Assembly: GCF_001305965.1 (NCBI RefSeq)
Contig: NZ_JXQC01000003.1
Span: forward strand, 2,752,861-2,816,860
Direction: 5' to 3'
Length of the DNA stretch: 64,000 nucleotides
DNA from: Erythrobacter sp. SG61-1L
GTDB lineage: Bacteria > Pseudomonadota > Alphaproteobacteria > Sphingomonadales > Sphingomonadaceae
Within the stretch, counting starts at the first letter, position 1, and the number at the start of each line of letters is the position of its first letter. A program made the position numbers and the translations under genes. Positions 16,641 to 26,226 of this stretch are shown in pieces. Below the pieces are notes generated by a model, which was given only the letters and a program-made list of their open reading frames with translations, was not told the DNA's origin and ran no database searches.

Positions 16641-16671
16641 AAATAGAAGGGCCGCCCCTTTCGGAGCGGCC
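16641..16671 (-). terminator. Intrinsic terminator after the GT4 glycosyltransferase
   Basis: On the minus strand a 9-bp stem (16663-16671 with 16650-16658, one G-U pair) closes a GAAA tetraloop and is followed by CTTCTATTTT. It separates the glycosyltransferase gene from trcR. A second small hairpin (16621-16625 with 16632-16636) lies in the trcR leader. Confidence 0.8.
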
Positions 16672-16724
16672 GTTTGCCTGCCCCAGATAGGGCATTGGCC
16701 CGGTTTGGGCAAGCCGAAGCGCGA

Positions 16725-17786
16725 TCAGGCCGCGCGACGGATCGCCGGGGGAAGCACGGGCGCGGCAGGTTCGGCCGCCGGTTCGGCAGGGCAGACCAAT
16801 GCATCGAGGAACTGGCGGGCGCTCGCGTCCCAGGTGAAGCTGCGGCCATGGGCAAGGCAGCCCTCTCGGTCCAGGGTCAGCGCCTGTGTGATCGCGGCGG
16901 AGAGATTCTCGTCCATCGCGCCGCTTTCCGGCGTCAGGATATCGACCGGGCCGGTAACCGGATAGGCCGCCACCGGCGTGCCGCAGGCCAGCGCCTCGAT
17001 CATCACCAGCCCGAAAGTGTCCGTCCTGCTGGGGAACACAAACACATCCGCCCCGGCGTAACAGGCGGCCAGTTCAGCCCCCATCTGGCGGCCAAGGAAA
17101 TGTGCTTCCGGGAATTCCTGCCGCAGGCGCGCAAGCGCCGGGCCATCGCCCACCACCACTTTCGATCCGGGCACGTCGGACTTCAGGAAGGCCTCGATGT
17201 TCTTTTCCACCGCCACCCGGCCGACATAGAGCTGAATCGGGCGCGGCAGATCCCAATAGAGGTCCGGCGGCGCAACTTGCGGGCCGAAAGCTTCCAGATC
17301 TACGCCGCGGCTCCATTCGCGCAGGTTGGGCAAGCCATGAGCGCGCAGATCGCGCCGCACGCTCTCGGTCGCCACCATGATCCCGGCCGAGGGGCCGTGG
17401 AACCAGCGGATGTAAGACCAGAACCACGATGCCGGCAGGCCGGTGCGCTTGGCCACATAATCCGGGAAATGGGTGTGATAGGCGGTGGTGAACGGCACCC
17501 CGCGCGCCACGCAGTGATTGCGCGCCGCAAGGCCCAGCGGCCCTTCCGTGGCGACATGCACGGCATCGGGCGCGAAACATTCGATCCGCTTGCCCACCGA
17601 ACGGCCGCTGGCCAGCGCAAGGCGGATTTCCGGATAGGACGGGCAAGGCACCGAACGATACTGATCGGGCGAGATCACCAGCACTTCATGGCCCCAGCGG
17701 GCGAGAAGTTCAGTGATCGCCTGCAAGGTACGCACCACGCCGTTGACCTGCGGCGCCCAGGCGTCGGTGATGAGGGCGATTCTCAT
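16725..17786 (-). CDS. GT4-family glycosyltransferase
   Basis: 353 residues, GT-B fold. The N-terminus MRIALITDAWAPQVNGVVRTL is the donor-independent glycan-acceptor Rossmann half; AYHTHFPDY and SRGVDLEAF lie between the halves; the C-terminal half has LYVGRVAVEKNIEAFL and the donor-binding EX7E motif around FGLVMIEALACGTPVAAYPVTGP. It resembles alpha-mannosyl- and glucosyltransferases acting on diacylglycerol or similar lipids, but the acceptor is not provable. It follows an LpxH-like phosphoesterase by 28 bp, and the two likely form one operon for glycolipid or envelope synthesis. A short Pro/Ala-rich tail ends the protein. Confidence 0.87.
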   Translation of the reverse strand: MRIALITDAWAPQVNGVVRTLQAITELLARWGHEVLVISPDQYRSVPCPSYPEIRLALASGRSVGKRIECFAPDAVHVATEGPLGLAARNHCVARGVPFTTAYHTHFPDYVAKRTGLPASWFWSYIRWFHGPSAGIMVATESVRRDLRAHGLPNLREWSRGVDLEAFGPQVAPPDLYWDLPRPIQLYVGRVAVEKNIEAFLKSDVPGSKVVVGDGPALARLRQEFPEAHFLGRQMGAELAACYAGADVFVFPSRTDTFGLVMIEALACGTPVAAYPVTGPVDILTPESGAMDENLSAAITQALTLDREGCLAHGRSFTWDASARQFLDALVCPAEPAAEPAAPVLPPAIRRAA

Positions 17787-17814
17787 GGATGAAGGCCCTT
17801 TCCCGCCGCTTCCG

Positions 17815-18720
17815 TCAGGCCGCCTGCGCCAGGCTGGCATCGGCCGGGGCGGCATCCGCCTGCGTGGCATTGCGCTTGGCAATCTCGTCGGGCCAGTGGA
17901 GGATTTCCATGCGCCCGTCGAAATGTTCGACCAGCGCGTTGCAGCCTTCCACCCAATCGCCGTCGTTCCAGTATTCGATCCCGTCGAACATGCGGAATTC
18001 GGCCGTGTGGATGTGTCCGCACACCACCCCGTCAACCCCCCGTTGGGCGGCGGCGCGCGCGACGATTTCTTCATAGCGGGAGATGAACTCGACCGCGTTC
18101 TTCACCTTGTGCTTCGCCATCTTGGACAGCGACCAGTAAGGCAGGCCCAGCCGGGCGCGCACCGCATTGACGCGGCGGTTCAGCGTCATCAGCATGGTGT
18201 AGGCCGCATCGCCCACGAAAGCGAGCCAGCGATGGGCGAGCATCACCGCGTCGAATTCGTCGCCATGCAGCACCATCAGGCGGCGCCCGTCGGCCGTATC
18301 GTGGAAGGCAGCGCGGCGAATTTCCACCCCGCCGAAATTCAGCCCGGTAAACTGGCGGAACATCTCGTCATGGTTGCCGGGGATGTAGACGATGCGCGTT
18401 CCGCGCTTGGCGCGCTTCAGGATGCGCCAGACGATGTCGTTATGCGTGGCGGGCCAATAGAACTTCTTCTTCAGGCGCCAGCCGTCGATGATGTCGCCCA
18501 CCAGATACATCGTCTCGCTGTCGACATTGTCGAGGAAGTCGATCAGCAGCTCCGCATTGCAGCCTTTCGTGCCGAGGTGGACATCGGAAATCCAGATGGT
18601 GCGATAGCGTCGGCGCCCCTCGTCCGACGGTTCGGGAACACTGGGTTCGCTCACCGTGAAATGAGGAAAAGCCGGAACGGCGATGCCGTTTTCACCAAAA
18701 TTGTCGCGCTCGCCAAACAT
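17815..18720 (-). CDS. LpxH-like metallophosphoesterase (UDP-2,3-diacylglucosamine diphosphatase family)
   Basis: 301 residues. The calcineurin-type two-metal site is complete: SDVHLGTKG, LVGDIIDGWRL, YIPGNHDEMF, MVLHGDEFD and the final GHIHTAEFR. The central lid has helices including a stretch over KMAKHKVKNAVEFISRYEE. Annotated relatives are called LpxH-like, but the true lipid A enzyme is shorter and in many alphaproteobacteria LpxI does that step, so the substrate could be another pyrophosphate- or phosphate-bearing lipid. Its partner is the GT4 glycosyltransferase downstream. An Ala-rich C-terminal tail follows the domain. Confidence 0.85.
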   Translation of the reverse strand: MFGERDNFGENGIAVPAFPHFTVSEPSVPEPSDEGRRRYRTIWISDVHLGTKGCNAELLIDFLDNVDSETMYLVGDIIDGWRLKKKFYWPATHNDIVWRILKRAKRGTRIVYIPGNHDEMFRQFTGLNFGGVEIRRAAFHDTADGRRLMVLHGDEFDAVMLAHRWLAFVGDAAYTMLMTLNRRVNAVRARLGLPYWSLSKMAKHKVKNAVEFISRYEEIVARAAAQRGVDGVVCGHIHTAEFRMFDGIEYWNDGDWVEGCNALVEHFDGRMEILHWPDEIAKRNATQADAAPADASLAQAA

Positions 18721-18763
18721 TCGGCAATGCCCTTGAACAGCCTGATCTTGGCTTTGCGCCTAT

Positions 18764-18814
18764 GAATCCTAATTGTTACAGGCGATTCACAGTTCAGGGA
18801 CAGTTCCGCGACTC
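18764..18814. promoter_or_regulatory. Three GANTC sites upstream of the LpxH-like gene
   Basis: GAATC at 18764, GATTC at 18784 and GACTC at 18810 fall within 51 bp in the 109-bp gap between the GST stop and the phosphoesterase start. The segment is also AT-richer than its surroundings and is the probable promoter of the phosphoesterase-glycosyltransferase operon. Confidence 0.45.
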
Positions 18815-18829
18815 TTTACATTTAAATCG

Positions 18830-19447
18830 TCATTCCATCGTCACATAACCGGGCAGGTTACCGACCCTGTCGAGCCATGCACAGACATTGGCATAACCAC
18901 CCAGGGCAAAGCCCCCGTCTTCGGCCACATGGGTATAGGCATAGAGCGCCACATCGGCGAGCGAGGCCGCCTTTCCGGCAAACCAGTCCTGCCCTGCCAG
19001 ATGGCGATCCATCAGTTCCAGTGCCGCTTCACCCGCCACGCGCTTTGCAGCGATCTGGCCGCATTGCTGCTCTGAAAGATGGGCCTGACCGACAAAGGCC
19101 AACCAGAAACGCAAAGTGGCGATATTGGGTTCGTGATTATATTGTTCGAAGAACATCCAGCGCAGCATGTCCGCCCGGTCGAACCGGTCTTCGGGCACCA
19201 GCCGCGAACCATCCGCCAGATAGAAACAGGCCGCATTGCTTTCCGGCAGGAAACGATGGCCGATCTGCAGCACCGGAATGCGGCCATTGGCATTCACCTT
19301 GGCCAGAAATTCGGGCGTGCGGGTTTCGCCCTTGCGGATATCGTAGCTGCGCCGTTCGAGATCGATGCCCAGCAGGGCCGCCGTCAGACGGATCTTGTAG
19401 CAATTGCCGCTGACCGGATCTTCATGAAGGATCAGCTTCTCATCCAT
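18830..19447 (-). CDS. Glutathione S-transferase family protein
   Basis: 205 residues. The N-terminal thioredoxin-fold domain runs to about residue 80 (LILHEDPVSGNCYKIRL, NANGRIPVLQIG, the cis-Pro IPVL and the ESNAACFYLA glutathione-binding strand), followed by an all-helical domain with WFAGKAASLADVALYAY. The Ser/Cys near the start (SGNCYK) could be the catalytic residue of a beta/zeta-like class. Its start overlaps the stop of the upstream quinone oxidoreductase by 8 bp, so both belong to one unit and may act in electrophile or quinone detoxification. Confidence 0.88.
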   Translation of the reverse strand: MDEKLILHEDPVSGNCYKIRLTAALLGIDLERRSYDIRKGETRTPEFLAKVNANGRIPVLQIGHRFLPESNAACFYLADGSRLVPEDRFDRADMLRWMFFEQYNHEPNIATLRFWLAFVGQAHLSEQQCGQIAAKRVAGEAALELMDRHLAGQDWFAGKAASLADVALYAYTHVAEDGGFALGGYANVCAWLDRVGNLPGYVTME

Positions 19448-20450
19448 CGGAAACCTCCAGCACGATCTTGCCGACATGCTCGCCCGCTTCCATCCGCGCA
19501 TGGGCGGCGCTTGCCTCGCTCAGCGGGAACACCTTGTCCATCACCGGACGCAAGGTGCCATCGGCCACCAATGGCCAGACATTTTCCTCGATTTCGTGGG
19601 CCAGCAGTGCCTTGAACTCGTCGGAACGCGGACGCAGCGTCGATCCGGTCATCGTCGCGCGGCGCACCATCAGGGCAGCCATGTTGATCTCGGCCTTGGC
19701 CCCGCCCAGCACGGCGATGGTCACATGGCGGCCATCCTCGGCAAGGCAGCGCAGATTGCGCGGTACATAACTGCCCGCCACCATATCCAGCACCAGATTC
19801 ACGCCCTTGCCGCCAGTGAAGGCCTGCACTTCTTCCACGAAGTCCTGCTCGCGATAATTGATCGCCAGATCCGTACCGATCCTCCGCGCGGCCTCGCACT
19901 TGTCCTCGCTGCCGCAGGTAGTGATCACGGTGAGGCCGAACAGCTTGCCCAGAATGATCGCCATCGAACCGATGCCGCTGGTGCCACCATGAACCAGCAG
20001 GGTTTCACCTTCCGATGCCCAACCGCGATCGAACACATTGTGCCACACGGTGAACAGGGTTTCCGGCAAGGCCGCTGCCTCTGCCATCGAAAGGCCCGGC
20101 GGCACAGGCAGGCAGTGCCTGTGATGGGCGAGGCAATATTCGGCATATCCCCCACCGGGCACCAGCGCGCAGACCTTGCGGCCCAGCATTTCCGGCTCGA
20201 CGCCTTCGCCTACCGCCACAATCGTGCCCGAAAGCTCCAGCCCGGGAATCGGCGATGCGCCTGGCGGGGACGGATAATGGCCCTGCCGCTGGATTACGTC
20301 GGGGCGGTTCACCCCGGCAAAAGCCGTGCGGATCAGCACCTGCCCCGCGCCCGGACGGGGCACAGGCAGGGTTTCCGCCCGGAGAACTTCGGGGCCACCG
20401 GGGGCGTCGAAGCCCATTGCCGTCATCGTTTCGGGAAAAGCTGCTGCCAT
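19440..20450 (-). CDS. NAD(P)H-quinone oxidoreductase, zinc-independent MDR type
   Basis: 336 residues of the medium-chain dehydrogenase superfamily. The QOR signature is visible: FAGVNRPDVIQRQGHYPSPPG, PGLELSGTIVAVGEGV, and a Rossmann motif VHGGTSGIGSMAIILGK. No zinc-binding Cys/His set is present. The PIG3/TP53I3-like subgroup fits best. The ATG at 20450 (or 20426) is chosen by alignment memory of the MTAMGFDAPGGPEVL start. It is first of a two-gene unit with the GST. Confidence 0.88.
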   Translation of the reverse strand: MAAAFPETMTAMGFDAPGGPEVLRAETLPVPRPGAGQVLIRTAFAGVNRPDVIQRQGHYPSPPGASPIPGLELSGTIVAVGEGVEPEMLGRKVCALVPGGGYAEYCLAHHRHCLPVPPGLSMAEAAALPETLFTVWHNVFDRGWASEGETLLVHGGTSGIGSMAIILGKLFGLTVITTCGSEDKCEAARRIGTDLAINYREQDFVEEVQAFTGGKGVNLVLDMVAGSYVPRNLRCLAEDGRHVTIAVLGGAKAEINMAALMVRRATMTGSTLRPRSDEFKALLAHEIEENVWPLVADGTLRPVMDKVFPLSEASAAHARMEAGEHVGKIVLEVSDG

Positions 20451-20547
20451 TGTTTCCAATCCGGCTCGTGGCCGGCCGGCCACACTCCACATGCCAATCG
20501 AGCACCCCATTGACAGAAAGCGCGGACAATTGCGATGCTGCACCGCA

Positions 20548-20754
20548 ATGGATGACGACGATCTCCCCAGGTGGCGCGGAGATGCTGCCGGCCAGCTCTC
20601 CAAAGAGAGCCTGGACACCTATTCGCTGGACGAACTGGCGGATCGTATCGCGCTGCTCGAAGCGGAAATCGCGCGCGTCAAATCCCACCGCGACAAGGCC
20701 GGGGCGCACAAGCTGGCGGCCGAAGCGCTGTTCAAACCGAAAGCGACAACCTGA
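20548..20754 (+). CDS. DUF1192 small coiled-coil protein
   Basis: 68 residues. The core LDTYSLDELADRIALLEAEIARVKSHR is the DUF1192 pattern: a short acidic head followed by one amphipathic helix ending in Ala/Lys-rich sequence. Such proteins are common in alphaproteobacteria and have no settled function. It is divergent from the quinone oxidoreductase and 143 bp upstream of clpA. Confidence 0.8.
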   Translation: MDDDDLPRWRGDAAGQLSKESLDTYSLDELADRIALLEAEIARVKSHRDKAGAHKLAAEALFKPKATT

Positions 20755-20786
20755 TGCGGCCCGCCCCTCCCAATCCGGCGAGGGCG

Positions 20787-20795
20787 CCCCATATA
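20787..20795 (+). promoter_or_regulatory. Possible heat-shock-type -10 element upstream of clpA
   Basis: CCCCATATA matches the sigma-32 type -10 box (CCCCATNT) and lies 103 bp before the clpA start. No CTTGAA-like -35 box is seen at the proper distance upstream, so this is tentative. Confidence 0.3.
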
Positions 20796-20897
20796 GGACC
20801 TGTTCCCCTTGCCCGCAGCCAAGCGATTGCGGGCATTTCTTCCCTCTTGCCCCTTCCGGTCCCGGAAGGATTTCCCCCGCAACCGAAAGAACGCTGA

Positions 20898-23264
20898 ATG
20901 CCCAATTTCGCCCAGAGCCTCGAAAAGACGCTGCACAACGCGCTCCAGAATGCGAGCGACCGCGCGCATGAATATGCGACGCTGGAGCACTTGCTGTTGG
21001 CGCTGGTGGAAGACCCGGACGCCGCCGAAGTGATGACCGCTTGCGGCGTCGATCTGGGCGAGCTTGCCGAAGTGGTGAAGCAGTATCTCGATCAGGAATA
21101 TCAGTCGCTGAAAACGGAGGACGAGGCCGATCCCCAGCCCACCGCCGGATTCCAGCGGGTGATTCAGCGCGCGATCCTGCATGTGCAGTCTTCCGGCAAG
21201 GATACCGTCACCGGCGCGAATGTGCTGGTGGCCCTGTTTTCCGAGCGTGACAGCTATGCCGTCTATTTCCTGCAGCAGCAGGATATGAGCCGGCTGGATG
21301 CCGTGAGCTATATCAGCCACGGCATCGGCAAGGGCGGCCGTCAGATGGAAAGCCGCACGCCCAGCGGCGCGGAAGAGCCCCAGCAGCAGGCCGAGGAAAA
21401 GAGCGACAAGTCCAAGAAGGATTCCGCGCTCGACCAGTTCACGGTGAACCTCAACCAGAAGGCGCTGGACGGCAAGGTCGATCCGCTGATCGGCCGCGGG
21501 CCGGAAGTGGACCGCACCATCCAGATCCTGTGCCGCCGTTCCAAGAACAACCCGCTCTATGTGGGCGATCCGGGCGTGGGCAAGACGGCCATCGCCGAAG
21601 GCCTTGCACGCAAGATCGTGGAAGGTGACGTGCCCGAAGTGCTGGAAAAGGCCGTGATCTATTCGCTCGACATGGGCGCGCTGCTGGCCGGCACCCGTTA
21701 TCGCGGCGATTTCGAGGAACGGCTGAAGCAGGTCGTCTCCGAACTGGAAAAGATGCCGCATGCGGTGCTATTCATCGACGAAATCCATACGGTAATCGGC
21801 GCGGGTGCGACCAGCGGCGGGGCGATGGACGCTTCCAACCTGCTCAAGCCTGCGCTGTCGGGCGGCACGATCCGCTGCATCGGTTCGACCACTTACAAGG
21901 AATTCCGCAATCACTTCGAGAAGGACCGCGCCCTGCTGCGCCGGTTCCAGAAGATCGACGTGAACGAACCGACTGTGGAGGATACGATCAAGATCCTGCG
22001 CGGCCTGCGTTCCGCCTTCGAAGAGCACCACAAGGTCAAGTACACGCCCGAGGCGATCAAGACCGCGGTGGAGCTTTCGGCACGCTATATCAATGACCGC
22101 AAGCTGCCCGACAAGGCGATCGACGTGATCGACGAAGTGGGCGCGATGCAGATGCTGGTGCCGCCGTCCAAGCGGAAGAAGAAGATCACGTCCCGGGAAA
22201 TCGAGGCTGTGATCGCCACCATGGCGCGCATCCCGCCCAAGACGGTCAGCACCGACGACAAGAAGGCGCTGGAATCGCTCGAGAAGGATCTCAAGCGCGT
22301 GGTCTTCGGGCAGGACAAGGCAATCGAAGTCCTGTCCACGGCCATGAAGCTTTCCCGCGCGGGCCTGCGCGATCCGGACAAGCCGATCGGCAGCTTCCTG
22401 TTCTCCGGCCCTACCGGCGTCGGCAAGACGGAAGTAGCCAAGCAGCTGGCCAGCATCATGGGCATCCCGATGCAGCGTTTCGACATGTCTGAATATATGG
22501 AGCGCCATTCGGTCAGCCGCCTGATCGGTGCCCCTCCGGGCTATGTCGGCTACGATCAGGGCGGGCTTCTGACCGATGCCGTGGACCAGCAGCCGCATAG
22601 CGTGCTGCTGCTCGACGAAATCGAGAAGGCCCACCCGGACCTGTTCAACATCCTGCTGCAGGTGATGGATAATGGCCGCCTGACCGACCATCACGGCAAG
22701 ACGGTGGACTTCCGCAACGTGGTGCTGATCATGACCACCAATGCCGGCGCATCCGACATGGCGCGTCAGGGCATCGGCTTCGGCGACGTGTCCAAGGCGG
22801 ACGCGGGCGACGAGGCGGTGAAGAAGATGTTCAGCCCCGAATTCCGCAACCGTCTCGATGCGATCGTGCCCTTCGGCTATCTCGGCCAGGAAACGGTCAG
22901 CCGGGTGGTGGACAAGTTCATCCTCCAGCTGGAACTGCAGCTGGCCGAACAGAACGTCCACATCCAGTTCGATTCGGATGCCCGCCAGTGGCTGGGCCTG
23001 CGCGGATACGACAAGCTCTATGGCGCCCGCCCGATGGCCCGCCTGATCCAGGATCGGGTCAAGCAGCCGTTGGCTGAGGAACTGCTGTTCGGCAAGCTGG
23101 TGCATGGCGGCGAAGTCCATGTGAGCGTGAAGGACGACAAGCTCAGTTTCGAGCTGACGCGCGCTCCGCCCAAGGAAGAAAAGCGCAAGCGCCCTGCCGC
23201 AAAGAAGGCGGCGCCGAGGAAAAAGCCCGTCACCCAGGCCGACAAGGGCACTGACGAGGCCTGA
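20898..23264 (+). CDS. clpA: ATP-dependent Clp protease ATPase subunit ClpA
   Basis: 788 residues. A AAA+ unfoldase that feeds substrates to ClpP. The N-domain with two Clp repeats (1-145) is followed by a Lys/Glu/Gln linker, AAA-1 (Walker A GDPGVGKT at 223-230, Walker B VLFIDEIH at 290-297) and AAA-2 (Walker A GPTGVGKT at 504-511, Walker B VLLLDEIEKAHPD). The ClpP-binding IGF loop is in ARQGIGFGDV, which makes it ClpA rather than ClpB; there is no ClpB middle domain. A Lys/Pro/Ala tail of about 40 residues extends the C-terminus. The adaptor gene clpS, usually adjacent, is absent here. Confidence 0.96.
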   Translation: MPNFAQSLEKTLHNALQNASDRAHEYATLEHLLLALVEDPDAAEVMTACGVDLGELAEVVKQYLDQEYQSLKTEDEADPQPTAGFQRVIQRAILHVQSSGKDTVTGANVLVALFSERDSYAVYFLQQQDMSRLDAVSYISHGIGKGGRQMESRTPSGAEEPQQQAEEKSDKSKKDSALDQFTVNLNQKALDGKVDPLIGRGPEVDRTIQILCRRSKNNPLYVGDPGVGKTAIAEGLARKIVEGDVPEVLEKAVIYSLDMGALLAGTRYRGDFEERLKQVVSELEKMPHAVLFIDEIHTVIGAGATSGGAMDASNLLKPALSGGTIRCIGSTTYKEFRNHFEKDRALLRRFQKIDVNEPTVEDTIKILRGLRSAFEEHHKVKYTPEAIKTAVELSARYINDRKLPDKAIDVIDEVGAMQMLVPPSKRKKKITSREIEAVIATMARIPPKTVSTDDKKALESLEKDLKRVVFGQDKAIEVLSTAMKLSRAGLRDPDKPIGSFLFSGPTGVGKTEVAKQLASIMGIPMQRFDMSEYMERHSVSRLIGAPPGYVGYDQGGLLTDAVDQQPHSVLLLDEIEKAHPDLFNILLQVMDNGRLTDHHGKTVDFRNVVLIMTTNAGASDMARQGIGFGDVSKADAGDEAVKKMFSPEFRNRLDAIVPFGYLGQETVSRVVDKFILQLELQLAEQNVHIQFDSDARQWLGLRGYDKLYGARPMARLIQDRVKQPLAEELLFGKLVHGGEVHVSVKDDKLSFELTRAPPKEEKRKRPAAKKAAPRKKPVTQADKGTDEA

Positions 23265-23286
23265 ACGCGCCCTGCGTGAGGAAATT

Positions 23287-23317
23287 TGAGGCGAGTCAAA
23301 GCGCTCGCCTCATTTTT
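23287..23317 (+). terminator. Intrinsic terminator after clpA
   Basis: A 9-bp stem TGAGGCGAG/CTCGCCTCA (23287-23295 and 23304-23312) with an 8-base loop is followed directly by TTTTTCTTT. Confidence 0.85.
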
Positions 23318-23361
23318 CTTTAGTGGAAAGGCTGGAACTGCCTGACCACGAAAGGGACCAA

Positions 23362-23793
23362 ATGGCCGCCGCACCCGAAGAACCGCGCGTTACAGCCTTC
23401 GAACGGCTGGGCGGAGCACAGGCTATCGGGCGGATCGTAGAACGCTTCTACGATCTGATGGAATGCGATCCGGCCTATGCCGAATTGCGCGCCATGCATG
23501 CGCCCGACCTTGCGCCCATGCGTAAATCGCTTGCCGGGTTCCTTACCGGTTGGAGCGGCGGCCCGCGCGACTGGTTCGATGCCAATCCCGGCAAATGCAT
23601 GATGAGCATGCATTCCGGTTTCCCCATAGGCGCACAGACTGCGACCCAATGGGCTGAAGCAATGCAACGCGCCATTGCCGATGCCGAATTGCAGGATGCC
23701 GAAGTAGCGGCTCTGCTTTCCGAAAGGCTGGACATGATTGCCCGCTCCATGGGGCAGACGGGCAAGACGGCGGAAGGCCCGGCTGCGGCCTAG
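23362..23793 (+). CDS. Group II truncated haemoglobin
   Basis: 143 residues. The trHbII core is FERLGGAQAIGRIVERFYDLM, LRAMHAPDL, LAGFLTGWSGGPRDWF and the proximal-His helix MMSMHSGFPIG. Trp in the G helix (QWAEAMQRAI) is typical of group II. These bind O2 or NO and are thought to serve oxygen handling or nitrosative stress. The ATG at 23362 follows AAAGGGA. Its stop codon shares bases with the convergent DUF167 gene (CTAG at 23790-23793). Confidence 0.9.
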   Translation: MAAAPEEPRVTAFERLGGAQAIGRIVERFYDLMECDPAYAELRAMHAPDLAPMRKSLAGFLTGWSGGPRDWFDANPGKCMMSMHSGFPIGAQTATQWAEAMQRAIADAELQDAEVAALLSERLDMIARSMGQTGKTAEGPAAA

Positions 23794-24068
23794 CCCAACT
23801 GCACCAGCTTCTCGCGCGATGTAGCCCCGCGAAGCAGGGTAACGCGGCTGCGGGCTATGCCCAGCGCCCCGGCGATCAGGGCCAGCACCGCATCGGTCGC
23901 TTCTCCGTCCTTGGGCTTGGCGCGGGTCTTCACCACCAGCTTGCCTTCGGTGATTTCTAGCATTTCCACTCGCGCACCGGGCGTGACTTTCACGGCCAGC
24001 CGGCCATCCTCGTCAGCCAAAGCCAGGATCGCCTCGGCCGGAGGGGCTTCCGCCTTAGGCCGCGCCAT
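23790..24068 (-). CDS. DUF167 / YggU family protein
   Basis: 92 residues. The family core GRLAVKVTPGARVEMLEI, LVVKTRAKPKDGEATDAVLALIAGALGI and SRVTLLRGATSREKLVQL is complete. YggU-like proteins are small alpha/beta proteins of unknown biochemical role. It is the last gene of a hemB-GNAT-gamma carbonic anhydrase-DUF167 chain and overlaps the preceding gene by 14 bp. Confidence 0.9.
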   Translation of the reverse strand: MARPKAEAPPAEAILALADEDGRLAVKVTPGARVEMLEITEGKLVVKTRAKPKDGEATDAVLALIAGALGIARSRVTLLRGATSREKLVQLG

Positions 24069-24614
24069 CTTTCAGCGCAGCGGCATGGTGGCGGGCATTT
24101 TCGACATAATGGGCAACGCCCATACGCATTTCGGCAATGGCCCGTTCCGGCAGATCGCGCGCATGGGCGGCGGGCCTGCCGGTCCAGAGCTGTCCGGAAG
24201 GCATGGTCTTGCCCGGGGTAAGCATCGCACCGGCCGCCAGCATCGCGTCGGACCCGATGCGGCAGCCATCCATTACGATGGAACCTAAGCCTACAAAGGC
24301 ACGGTCTTCCAGAATGCAGCCGTGAACCATGGCAAGGTGGCCGATCAGCACATCTTCCCCGATCAGGGTAGGGAAGCCTTCCGGGCGGCGCAGGCTGGGG
24401 CTGTCGCAATGGATCACCGTGCCATCCTGCACATTGCTGCGCGCGCCGATCACGATGCGATTAACATCGGCGCGGATCACGCAATTATACCAGATGCTGG
24501 CATCCGGCCCGATCTCCACATCGCCGATGATCCGGCAACCCGGGGCGATAAAGGCCGAATCGTGAATCTTCGGCACCTTGCCGTGGATGGCGAGGATAGT
24601 GACGTCATCACGCA

Positions 24615-24615
<1 letters not shown>
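24055..24615 (-). CDS. Gamma-class carbonic anhydrase-like protein (YrdA/CaiE/PaaY family)
   Basis: 186 residues with a left-handed beta-helix. Hexapeptide repeats run through IHDSAFIAPGCRIIGDVEIGPDASIWYNCVIR-type turns, and the metal-ligand histidines are seen in VIHCDS and IGHLAMVHGC. A C-terminal helix packs alongside. Family members bind Zn or Fe; some hydrate CO2, others have no proven activity. ATG at 24615 overlaps the GNAT stop (ATGA); an in-frame ATG at 24633 is possible. Confidence 0.9.
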
Positions 24616-26226
<1,611 letters not shown>

